Translations under genes and position numbers: made by a program
Part shown: piece after piece, positions 1 to 6,147 of the stretch
Layout: each line of letters starts with the position of its first letter
How positions within the stretch are numbered: the stretch's first letter is position 1
The notes under the pieces: generated by a model
Database searches by the model: none
Seen by the model: only the letters and a program-made list of their open reading frames with translations
What the model was told of the DNA's origin: nothing
Origin: Thermoplasmata archaeon
Lineage (GTDB): Archaea > Thermoplasmatota > E2 > DHVEG-1 > B8-G13
NCBI GenBank assembly: GCA_021162485.1
Contig: JAGGYP010000059.1
Location: 1-6,152, forward strand
Reading direction: 5' to 3'
Length of the DNA: 6,152 nucleotides

Positions 1-2
1 CA

Positions 3-506
3 TATGCAAGTGGTTTCTGTCATCCACAAAGCTATGGGAATAGATACGATGCTTTTACCATCTCTGGTTCAAAAGAGGTTTTTTCACAAGTATTTATGCC
101 CTATCCAAGATATAGGTTTAATCCAAGAACATTCTACATATGGATGGCTAGCTTGTTTATGCATGAACTTGGACATTCACTTGGGCTCATGCCTGCCCCA
201 TGGTACTGCGGAGGAATAGACAATATTTCCATGGTACCTGGGAGATTACCAGATAACATGAGTTTTATAGAAAAAATGAAAGCTAGAAACCATGCTATAG
301 AGTATTGGGCAAACTATGTTAGCTGTATGAACTATGGCAACGGCGGTGGGCCATTGAAAGGTATATTAAAGCCATCATATGCCTGGATGGTGTTAGATTA
401 CTCTGATGGTACTCATGGAGAGCATGATTACGATGATTGGAGTCATATAGATCTTACTTATTTCCAAAAATCTGCACCATTTGTAGAAGATTCGTTTGTA
501 AGCTAG
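3..506 (+). CDS. Metzincin-like zinc metalloprotease, C-terminal part (5' end outside window)
   Basis: The frame is open from the window edge to TAG at 504-506, followed at once by an in-frame TAA, and gives 167 residues. What is seen: a zinc-binding HELGHSLG motif (bases 162-185; two His ligands and the catalytic Glu) and, 55 residues after the first His, a Met-turn-like SCMNYG (Met codon 327-329). This pairing is the hallmark of metzincin peptidases. The extended metzincin signature needs His or Asp three residues after the Gly; here that position is Pro (GLMP), so the third ligand is missing or displaced, perhaps to the Asp of GGIDN nine residues further on. The tail ends in an acidic DWSHIDLTYFQ-type segment. 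Methionine 96 is not the true start, because the frame runs on upstream with protein-like sequence. The N-terminus is not visible; export is inferred from the family and the neighbours. Fold call fairly sure, exact family unknown. Confidence 0.8.
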   Translation, partial: YASGFCHPQSYGNRYDAFTISGSKEVFSQVFMPYPRYRFNPRTFYIWMASLFMHELGHSLGLMPAPWYCGGIDNISMVPGRLPDNMSFIEKMKARNHAIEYWANYVSCMNYGNGGGPLKGILKPSYAWMVLDYSDGTHGEHDYDDWSHIDLTYFQKSAPFVEDSFVS

Positions 507-523
507 TAATTGTTTAAGAAAAT

Positions 524-540
524 GAAAATATTTTTATAAA
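524..540 (+). promoter_or_regulatory. Archaeal promoter (BRE/TATA) of the OPT transporter gene
   Basis: A TATA box TTTTTATAAA (531-540) is preceded by a purine-rich GAAAAT at 524-529 that could serve as the BRE. With the usual archaeal spacing, transcription would start at about 562-566, only 5-9 bases before the ATG at 571. No Shine-Dalgarno sequence precedes that ATG, so the mRNA is probably leaderless or nearly so. The start site is inferred, not measured. Confidence 0.6.
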
Positions 541-541
541 G

Positions 542-561
542 AGATATTCATATTAATATCT
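542..561 (+). promoter_or_regulatory. Inverted repeat between TATA box and start, possible operator
   Basis: AGATATT-CATATT-AATATCT is a perfect 7-bp inverted repeat with a 6-base spacer. It begins 1 base after the TATA box and ends 9 bases before the start codon, so a bound dimeric repressor would block RNA polymerase recruitment. Its AT-rich makeup means chance is possible; the matching position of the repeat at 2592-2610 makes it more credible. Confidence 0.35.
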
Positions 562-570
562 GTAGTTGGG

Positions 571-2577
571 ATGATTTCAAGAGAACATTTTAAACCATTT
601 ATACCCCCAGAGAAATATATACCAGAGCTAACAGTTAGAGCTGTATTAATTGGTGTTTTCCTTGCAATTGTATTAGGCGCAGCTAATGCCTATCTTGGTC
701 TGTATGCTGGTATGACTGTCTCTGCAATTATTCCAGGAGCTGTTATGGCTTTAGCTTTTCTTCGGCCATTCAAAGGAACGATTCTTGAGGTAAATATTGC
801 TACTATGGGGGCATCTGCTGGTGAATGCATAGCTGCTGGGGCTATATTCACAATACCTGCACTTGTTATTTTGAGGGTATGGACAGAGATAAATTATTTG
901 CAAACAACTCTTATAGCATTGCTTGGTGGAATTCTTGGCGTGTTATGGATGGTTCCACTGAGAAAGGCGCTCGTGGTAAAAACAGATCTCCCATTTCCTG
1001 AGGGGATAGCGGTTGCTGCGGTGTTAACCTCTACAGTTGGAGGGGAGAAAATATCAAAAAATAGAGAAAAAGAGGGGGCTAATGCAGTATGGCTTCTTGT
1101 GGGCGCAATATTGGCATCGGTTTATAAATTTGGAGAGGTGGCATTGAGAATATTTAGTGGAACTATAGAGTATATTGGAAATATTGGAAGGTATCTTATA
1201 GGTGGAAGAATAAGAGAGGGTTGGATATATGGTGGTGTTACAACTTCACCTGCTCTTCTTGCCGTTGGATGGATAATTGGTCCTGAAATTTCATCATTTG
1301 TCCTCGTTGGTGGTCTCATAGGTTGGGCTATAATAGTGCCTCTCATAGTGCTGGTTGGTGGTCTACCACCCCCAATAGAAGAATACGCTGCACTAGGCCC
1401 ACATCTCGGTGGTTTTTATACTGTTTGGGGTGAACAAGTTAGATACATTGGCGTTGGAGCAATGCTAGTTGGTGGGCTTTGGGCTATATGGTCTATAAGA
1501 AACAATCTTGTTGATAGTGTAAAGGAGGCTATTATCGGGTTAAGAGGAGATACTGTAGAAAATAAAAAGAGAACTGAGCAGGATTTGAGTTACAAACTTA
1601 TATTTACATTGATTGTTTTGATGGTTATTCCTATTTTTCTTCTCTATATCTGGTTATCCAATACAATTGGATTATCACTGTTGATGGCTGTTATAACAGT
1701 AGTATTTGCTTTTATAGCCAGTGCACTAGCTGGTTATCTAACTGGTCTGGTTGGTTCATCTAACTGTCCAATATCTGGTGTTACTGTTGCAGTGCTTTTG
1801 ATTGTCAGCTTGATCATGTTTGGTTTCGGTGCAACAGGCGATGCTGGTATGGCTATTGTGATTTTTATCTCAGCAGTAATATGTATAGGTGGCTCTATAT
1901 CTGGGGATTTGCTACAGACAATGGCATCTGGTCATATGATTGGTGCGACACCAAAAAGATTGCAGATTGCTATGACTTTTGGTGTGATAGCAATATCTGC
2001 AGTAATTGGGGTTATAATAGGGGTGTTACATCAAGCGTTTGAAATAGGAAGTAGATCGTTACCAGCTCCTCAGGCCTATTTGATGGCTGGCATTGTGAGA
2101 GGAATACTTGGTGGGCAAATGCTATGGCCATATGTTCTAGCTGGTGCAATACTCGCCCTAGTGTTGATACTGCTTAATCTACCAGTTCTGCCAGTTGCCA
2201 TAGGAATTTATCTTCCTTTTACACTTTCTGTGCCAATATTTGTAGGTGGATGTATAAGATATATCACGGATCGTTTTTTAAAGAAAAAATATGGAAATAG
2301 TAATGAGGAGGAGATAAGTGATTGGGAGCTTGCTATTAAAAAAACTACATTGGAACCAAAAGAAAAAGCTATTAGAACGGGTTTGTTATTAACAGCAGGG
2401 TTAATAGCAGGAGAAGCTTTAACAGGTGTTATTGTAGCAGTTCTAATAATATCTGGGATAAATCTTGCGATGTTCAACACTCCTCCAATGTTACCTGGTT
2501 TTATTGTTTGGGTTTATATTGCTATTTTGTTAGCGTATATCCCGTTGAGGGATATACTTGCCAAGAAAGCTGTGTAG
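571..2577 (+). CDS. OPT family oligopeptide transporter
   Basis: This 668-residue, highly hydrophobic protein is a full-length prokaryotic OPT family carrier; known members are usually proton-coupled importers of oligopeptides or metal chelates across the cytoplasmic membrane. Visible family blocks, in order: PELTVRAVLIGVF (18-30) leading into GAANAYLGLYAGMTVSA (36-52); ASAGECIAAGAIFTIPAL (81-98); DLPFPEGIAVAAVL (139-152); a QVRYIGVGAM block (289-298); GLVGSSNCPISGVTV (392-406); GDLLQTMASGHMIGATP (445-461); and LPVAIGIYLPFTLSVPIFVG (540-559). A charged hydrophilic loop lies at about 565-601, before the last membrane helices. The start at 571 fits the family's N-terminus and the TATA box at 531-540; there is no Shine-Dalgarno site, as expected of a leaderless message. 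It follows the protease gene after 64 bases but has its own promoter. Substrate cannot be read from sequence; peptides are favoured by the neighbouring protease. No truncation or frameshift is visible. Confidence 0.95.
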   Translation: MISREHFKPFIPPEKYIPELTVRAVLIGVFLAIVLGAANAYLGLYAGMTVSAIIPGAVMALAFLRPFKGTILEVNIATMGASAGECIAAGAIFTIPALVILRVWTEINYLQTTLIALLGGILGVLWMVPLRKALVVKTDLPFPEGIAVAAVLTSTVGGEKISKNREKEGANAVWLLVGAILASVYKFGEVALRIFSGTIEYIGNIGRYLIGGRIREGWIYGGVTTSPALLAVGWIIGPEISSFVLVGGLIGWAIIVPLIVLVGGLPPPIEEYAALGPHLGGFYTVWGEQVRYIGVGAMLVGGLWAIWSIRNNLVDSVKEAIIGLRGDTVENKKRTEQDLSYKLIFTLIVLMVIPIFLLYIWLSNTIGLSLLMAVITVVFAFIASALAGYLTGLVGSSNCPISGVTVAVLLIVSLIMFGFGATGDAGMAIVIFISAVICIGGSISGDLLQTMASGHMIGATPKRLQIAMTFGVIAISAVIGVIIGVLHQAFEIGSRSLPAPQAYLMAGIVRGILGGQMLWPYVLAGAILALVLILLNLPVLPVAIGIYLPFTLSVPIFVGGCIRYITDRFLKKKYGNSNEEEISDWELAIKKTTLEPKEKAIRTGLLLTAGLIAGEALTGVIVAVLIISGINLAMFNTPPMLPGFIVWVYIAILLAYIPLRDILAKKAV

Positions 2578-2582
2578 TTACG

Positions 2583-2592
2583 AAAAATATAA
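2583..2592 (+). promoter_or_regulatory. TATA box of the DUF3160 lipoprotein gene
   Basis: AAAAATATAA lies in the 41-base gap after the OPT gene. Archaeal spacing puts the transcript start near 2614-2616, a few bases before the first ATG at 2619, so the message should be leaderless. The gap contains no Shine-Dalgarno motif, which supports separate transcription from OPT. Confidence 0.5.
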
Positions 2593-2610
2593 TATGAGTC
2601 TCTCTCATAT
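2592..2610 (+). promoter_or_regulatory. Inverted repeat at the DUF3160 promoter, possible operator
   Basis: ATATGAG-TCTCT-CTCATAT is a perfect 7-bp inverted repeat with a 5-base spacer. It touches the end of the TATA box and stops 8 bases before the ATG at 2619, nearly the same layout as the repeat at 542-561 upstream of OPT, although the arm sequence differs. A repressor site is the favoured reading. It could instead form a weak hairpin at the 3' end of the OPT transcript, but no T-run follows. Confidence 0.4.
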
Positions 2611-2618
2611 GCTATAGG

Positions 2619-4940
2619 ATGTCTATGTACATGAGGGAGAAAATATTGATAATATTTTTAGTAGTAACCTTGGTTGGTATCTCGCTAGGTGGTTGTATCC
2701 ATCAAGAAGGGAATATGGGAGGAAATTTACCTGTTTTTGGAGGCGGAGTAATAATAATTCCTCCAGTAAATGCTTCTTATAGTAACAATCCAAAATATGC
2801 TATAGCATCATATTATGAGTTAAAAGGATTGTCAATAAGTTCAAATGTTTCACTGTATCATCTTCCCTTGAATCTGAGTGATGTAGTGAACATAGACAAT
2901 ATCACAAACACTTTTTATCTAACAAATGCGCAAGAAAAACTACTAGAAAAAAATGGTTTTGTGGTTATAGATTATGGTTATGTTGATGATATAATAGAGC
3001 CTTATAAGGATATGCAAAGATATGGTATACCTGTTTTTGTGACATCTGACACACTATTGCATCTTTATCATATACAGTTTGATGAGATATTAAAAGCGGT
3101 TGAAGAGAGAGAATTTTTTGATATGTTGCTTAAACTGAGCAAAGCGTTTTTTGATAATGCCAAGGCAGATTATCAAACCTTCGAAGATCCTGATTTGAAG
3201 GAGGCAGCTAGGAAAAATGTTGCATATTTTGGTGTGGCATTAAAACTATTGCAAACACCCACTGAGGATTATAATGGATCTGAGGATATCCCCACTGTGG
3301 AGTTTACAATTCCTGATTATGTTGAAGAGGAAGTGAATGATGAAATAGATGCCATAGAAAAGCATGCTGGTTTTGAATATAGCTCAATTTTTCATTATAA
3401 TGAGGATTATTCTCAGTACATACCTAGGGGGCATTATACTAGGTCAGAAAAATTGAGGAGATATTTTAAGGCGATGATGTGGTATGGCCGCATGGCTTTT
3501 CTTTTGAAAGGTGGAGAACCATATTGTCCTAGCTGTGATTTCCTAATCTCTGAGCATGATGCGAAAATTGCAACTATTCAAGCATCTTTAATTTCTACTG
3601 AGTTAACGAATATAACGATAGATGGAAAATCTGCAGAGGAGCTGTGGAATAGAATTTATTCTGTTACATCGTTCTTCGTAGGTGCAGCAGATGATCTAAC
3701 ACCATATGAGTACTTGGATTGTATAGGAGAAGTATTTGGGCTGAAATTTAACCTAACAGAGTTATCTAATGATACAAAACTGTTTGATTTGAAACTGGAA
3801 TTAGCAAAATTGAGAAATCCTAAGATATATGGTGGTACTGGAAAGTGTGAGTTGCCACCGACTGCAACTGTTGATGATCTCAATAAGATTTTAGAAAAGA
3901 CCAAGGGTATGCGTTTCATGGGTCAACGTTTCATTCCAGACTCTTATATTTTTCAACAACTTGTTTTCCCAGCAGTTGACCCCTACCTGGGTGACGATAA
4001 ACCTTTTACATTGGAGCTCACAAATGGTGGACCTGCTAGGTGTTTTCCACGTGGTCTTGATGTCATGGCTGTTCTTGGTTCAAAAAGAGCTCTTGAGATC
4101 CTGGAAAACGATGGTGACGCAGAGTATGGGCATTATTATGAACAGTTGAATAATCTATCAGAAAACTTTTCTAGCTTGAATGTTACGGAATGGAATCGAA
4201 ACCTTTATTTCAGCTGGGTTTACACTCTAAAATCTTTGCTGAAAGAGTTCAACCAGAGTTACCCCGTGTTTATGCAGACAAAAGCATGGTTGGATAAGGA
4301 GCTTCAAACTGCTCTAGCATCCTGGGCGGAGTTGAGACATGATACTATACTATATGCTAAACAGAGTTACACCCCAGTGAGAATGGGCTATGAGCCTCCG
4401 CCGAAACCAGTTGTTGGCTATGTTGAACCTGTTCCAGAGTTCTACTCCAGAATATTAGCGCTTACTAGGATGACAAAAAATGGTTTATCCAGCCTTGATG
4501 TCTTAAACAAGACAGAGCTAAGTCGATTACAAAACTTGGAAAACATCATTGAGAGATTACTTAACATATCAAAAGATGAGCTGGAGAACAAGGAGTTAGA
4601 CGAAAATGATTACGAGTTTATAAGAAACTTTGGTGAAAACCTAGATGCTATCGTTACAGGTGTCATGGAGAGAGGAAAAGAAACTACAATTGTTGCTGAT
4701 GTGCACACAGATACAAACACTGGGAAATGCCTGGAGGAAGGAGTCGGGTATGTAGACCTGATACTAGTAGCGTATATGGTTCCTGATGGTAGGGTAATAA
4801 TTGGTGCAGGTCCTGTGTTCAGCTATTACGAGTTTAAGCATCCAATGAATGATAGATTGACAGATGAGAAATGGAAGGAAATGCTACAGGCAAATCCGCC
4901 AGAGAGACCAAATTGGATTCAATCTTTCTACACTGGATAA
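2619..4940 (+). CDS. DUF3160 family lipoprotein, surface-anchored, function unknown
   Basis: The 773-residue protein starts with a lipoprotein signal: MREK, a hydrophobic stretch (9-23) and a lipobox-like SLGGC with Cys26 as the predicted lipid-anchored residue. A Gly/Pro-rich linker (about 27-50) leads to a long domain matching DUF3160, a prokaryotic family without known activity. Conserved-looking blocks are TSDTLLHLYH (142-151), the aromatic/basic stretch 271-291, MRFMGQRFIPDSY (431-443), PRGLDVMAVLGS (477-488), ELRHDTILYAKQSYT (571-585), VADVHTDTNTGKCLEEGVGY (692-711) and FSYYEFKHPMNDRLTDEKW (734-752). The His and Asp residues in these blocks are candidate ligands, but no catalytic motif is recognised. 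A CPSC pair sits at 303-306. Some 14 N-X-S/T sites suit an outward-facing glycoprotein. Three in-frame ATGs occur (2619, 2625, 2631); the first is preferred because it fits a leaderless transcript from the TATA box at 2583-2592. Family and lipoprotein calls are strong; function is unknown. Confidence 0.9.
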   Translation: MSMYMREKILIIFLVVTLVGISLGGCIHQEGNMGGNLPVFGGGVIIIPPVNASYSNNPKYAIASYYELKGLSISSNVSLYHLPLNLSDVVNIDNITNTFYLTNAQEKLLEKNGFVVIDYGYVDDIIEPYKDMQRYGIPVFVTSDTLLHLYHIQFDEILKAVEEREFFDMLLKLSKAFFDNAKADYQTFEDPDLKEAARKNVAYFGVALKLLQTPTEDYNGSEDIPTVEFTIPDYVEEEVNDEIDAIEKHAGFEYSSIFHYNEDYSQYIPRGHYTRSEKLRRYFKAMMWYGRMAFLLKGGEPYCPSCDFLISEHDAKIATIQASLISTELTNITIDGKSAEELWNRIYSVTSFFVGAADDLTPYEYLDCIGEVFGLKFNLTELSNDTKLFDLKLELAKLRNPKIYGGTGKCELPPTATVDDLNKILEKTKGMRFMGQRFIPDSYIFQQLVFPAVDPYLGDDKPFTLELTNGGPARCFPRGLDVMAVLGSKRALEILENDGDAEYGHYYEQLNNLSENFSSLNVTEWNRNLYFSWVYTLKSLLKEFNQSYPVFMQTKAWLDKELQTALASWAELRHDTILYAKQSYTPVRMGYEPPPKPVVGYVEPVPEFYSRILALTRMTKNGLSSLDVLNKTELSRLQNLENIIERLLNISKDELENKELDENDYEFIRNFGENLDAIVTGVMERGKETTIVADVHTDTNTGKCLEEGVGYVDLILVAYMVPDGRVIIGAGPVFSYYEFKHPMNDRLTDEKWKEMLQANPPERPNWIQSFYTG

Positions 4941-4950
4941 TCTTTTATTT

Positions 4951-4958
4951 AGAGGTGA
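4951..4958 (+). promoter_or_regulatory. Strong archaeal Shine-Dalgarno site of the Ig-like membrane protein gene
   Basis: AGAGGTGA ends 9 bases before ATG 4968 and contains GAGGTGA, a near-perfect match to the archaeal 16S 3' end. It fixes the start of the downstream gene. The two upstream genes lack such a site, so this gene is probably translated from an internal position on a shared mRNA with the DUF3160 gene, 27 bases upstream. Confidence 0.8.
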
Positions 4959-4967
4959 AATTATTAC

Positions 4968-5633
4968 ATGTTTAAGAGAGATAAAATCCTAGTTTATCTA
5001 TTGTTAGTCCTCGCCATTTCTATTTCATTTCAATTTATTGGAAAAGCCGAAGAAATACCTTCTTCTCTATATGTAGATGTGAAAACAGACAGAGAAGTTT
5101 ATATGCTCGGTGAAGAAATAAATTTTACGGTCTCTCTTATAAATAATGACGTATATAATAATGTTACGCTTAAACTCACCTGGTATATGCCTTCAAAACC
5201 TCTATTCAGGATGTACATCTATGATTCAAACAATAAAAAAATTTATCCTCCTCATGTTTATTATAAGCCACAGTGGCTAAAGCCACTGTGGCCAAATTAT
5301 TACAATGTGACAGTTAATGCTTCGTCAAAAGTTACCCAATATTTTAGATGGGATACAAAGCAAATAACCCCTGGCATCTACAAAGCTGTATTTGCAATTC
5401 CTTTAAATAATAGAATTTACTTCAACAGTTCTTCAGGACCTTTATTAGATCTAGAAAATAGAGCTTATTACCATAGTACCCCACTGGAAGGAATAAAATA
5501 TTTTGCGATTTACCCTAGACCTCCAAAACATGACATCACAGGATGGGTCTACCTGACAGTAGGCTTGGTATTAATCATATGCTGCCTCTCAGTGATTATA
5601 GCAATTTTGTTTTCCAGAAGAAGGAAGACCTGA
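4968..5633 (+). CDS. Secreted Ig-like domain protein with C-terminal membrane anchor
   Basis: The 221-residue product has a signal peptide (KRDK, hydrophobic core 8-24, possible cleavage after GKA at 27). An all-beta domain follows; its opening (VDVKTDREVYMLGEEINFTV, 36-55) and its PGIYKAVFAIP stretch (135-145) resemble the Ig-like fold of BsuPI-type or macroglobulin-like domains. One membrane helix (about 192-214, with adjacent Cys205-Cys206) and a short basic tail SRRRKT close the protein, so it should be a single-pass protein with its domain outside. Five N-X-S/T sites (52, 65, 113, 117, 153) fit an extracellular glycoprotein. The start is fixed by the Shine-Dalgarno site at 4951-4958. Being 27 bases after the DUF3160 gene with no promoter between, it is likely its operon partner, perhaps a membrane anchor or docking subunit. 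No family name is assigned with confidence. A 12-bp inverted repeat lies within codons 100-109. Confidence 0.85.
   Translation: MFKRDKILVYLLLVLAISISFQFIGKAEEIPSSLYVDVKTDREVYMLGEEINFTVSLINNDVYNNVTLKLTWYMPSKPLFRMYIYDSNNKKIYPPHVYYKPQWLKPLWPNYYNVTVNASSKVTQYFRWDTKQITPGIYKAVFAIPLNNRIYFNSSSGPLLDLENRAYYHSTPLEGIKYFAIYPRPPKHDITGWVYLTVGLVLIICCLSVIIAILFSRRRKT
5267..5292. repeat. Perfect 12-bp inverted repeat with 2-base loop, inside coding sequence
   Basis: GCCACAGTGGCT (5267-5278) and AGCCACTGTGGC (5281-5292) are exact reverse complements separated by AA. Each arm also contains its own near-palindrome, GCCAC-N-GTGGC. The protein shows the matching imperfect repeat KPQWL/KPLWP at residues 100-109. No T-run follows, so a terminator is unlikely. 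In RNA it could form a strong hairpin. Confidence 0.85.
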
Positions 5634-5663
5634 TTATCTTGTTTGTGGTATTATAGTTTGTAC

Positions 5664-5698
5664 AGTAAATTACTAAAAACAAAAACATATTTTTTATT
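5664..5698 (+). promoter_or_regulatory. AT-rich stretch with probable tRNA promoter and upstream gene's T-run
   Basis: This stretch contains AGTAAATTACT (5664-5674), A-rich sequence, then ACATATTTTTTATT with six T (5690-5695). A TATA element for the tRNA gene is expected here; candidates are AAATTACTA (5667-5675) and AACATATT (5684-5691). Neither is decisive, and the second is rather close to the tRNA. The T-run may also end transcription from the membrane protein gene. Confidence 0.35.
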
Positions 5699-5709
5699 GC
5701 AGGTGATTT

Positions 5710-5781
5710 GCGGGTGTAGTCTAGTGGTTAGGACATTGGCTTCCCAAGCCAATAGCCCGGGTTCGAATCCCGGTACCCGCA
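5710..5781 (+). tRNA. tRNA-Gly (anticodon CCC)
   Basis: A full 72-base cloverleaf is visible. The acceptor stem pairs GCGGGTG (5710-5716) with TACCCGC (5774-5780), including one G-U pair. The D stem pairs GTCT with GGAC around a loop with GG. The anticodon stem pairs TTGGC with GCCAA around loop TTCCCAA, giving anticodon CCC at 5743-5745, which reads GGG glycine codons. The T stem pairs CCGGG with CCCGG around TTCGAAT. The discriminator base is A, as usual for archaeal tRNA-Gly. The CCA end is not encoded and no intron is present. Confidence 0.97.
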
Positions 5782-5815
5782 TTCACTCGTCTTTGGATAG
5801 CGCTTAAATAACCAG

Positions 5816-5822
5816 TTTTTTT
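5816..5822 (+). terminator. T-run terminator after tRNA-Gly
   Basis: Seven T in a row lie 34 bases after the tRNA 3' end. Archaeal RNA polymerase commonly stops at such T-runs without a hairpin, so this is the likely end of the tRNA transcript. Confidence 0.5.
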
Positions 5823-5824
5823 CA

Positions 5825-5832
5825 TTTATATA
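5825..5832 (+). promoter_or_regulatory. Consensus-like TATA box with no intact gene behind it
   Basis: TTTATATA matches the archaeal TATA consensus well, but the bases before it are T-rich rather than a purine BRE. It would start transcription at about 5852-5856. The ATGs nearby (5838, 5848) open only 13-14 codon frames. It may be the promoter of a broken gene, of an unseen small RNA, or a chance match. Confidence 0.3.
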
Positions 5833-5851
5833 CCAAAATGGGGGCAAATGA

Positions 5852-6147
5852 TCTTATTATATTGCGATTGCTTTTCTTTTAAATTTTGATGTGGGGTTAA
5901 ACCTTGGGTGGATAAAGTATCATAGTAAACTTTTTAAGCTGTTTTCAAATGAGACCTTATACTTCTTAGAGAAAAACATGGAGAGAATAATCGCTGGAGA
6001 AGGACAGCTATATCATCAAAAAATGATAGAAAGAATATCAGAACATATATAATTAAACCAACGAGAAATGCAATGAAGCATGAATCACGTCTGAAAAAAA
6101 TAAGCATGGAGTGGAACAGCATACTCTTTGCAGGATTTATAAGGTGA
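5852..6147 (+). pseudogene. Possible decayed reading frame of unknown family
   Basis: One frame is open from 5852 to TAA at 6050-6052 but has no ATG at its beginning; the first plausible start is GTG 5891, giving 53 residues with a protein-like segment around LYFLEKNMERIIAGEGQLYH. A second frame, open from 5953, continues past that stop to TGA at 6145-6147 and reads YIIKPTRNAMKHESRLKK near its end. A short ATG frame at 5838 (14 residues) precedes both. Joining them would need two frame changes, both in T- or AT-rich runs where indels are common. This suggests a degraded gene, possibly of a mobile element beside the tRNA, but no family is recognised and it may simply be non-coding. Confidence 0.25.

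Noticed and set aside
4..219. A 71-codon frame starting at ATG 4
   Set aside because: It overlaps the protease frame, which carries HELGH and the Met-turn; this one shows no recognisable protein features.
96..506. ATG 96 as the real start of the protease gene
   Set aside because: The frame stays open to the window edge with plausible protein sequence, and starting at 96 would leave too little before the zinc motif for a metzincin.
1122..1346. Antisense frame inside the OPT gene
   Set aside because: It is a shadow of a clear family gene with no start signal or similarity.
2208..2480. Antisense frame inside the OPT gene's 3' part
   Set aside because: The opposite strand is well-conserved OPT sequence; composition explains the open frame.
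2592..2610. Inverted repeat as a terminator of the OPT gene
   Set aside because: The stem is short and AT-rich, and no T-run follows; its place between TATA box and start codon fits an operator better.
3656..4149. Antisense frame 3656-3919 and sense frame 3961-4149 within DUF3160
   Set aside because: Both lie inside a continuous DUF3160 frame with family motifs and lack their own initiation signals.
5267..5292. The 12-bp hairpin as an intrinsic terminator
   Set aside because: It is in the middle of a gene, lacks a T-run, and archaeal termination does not usually need a hairpin.
5934..6122. Antisense 62-residue hydrophobic frame
   Set aside because: Its hydrophobicity follows from A-rich sense sequence; the nearest TATA-like site is too close to its ATG for leaderless initiation, and no Shine-Dalgarno site is present. 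A small membrane protein is not fully excluded.
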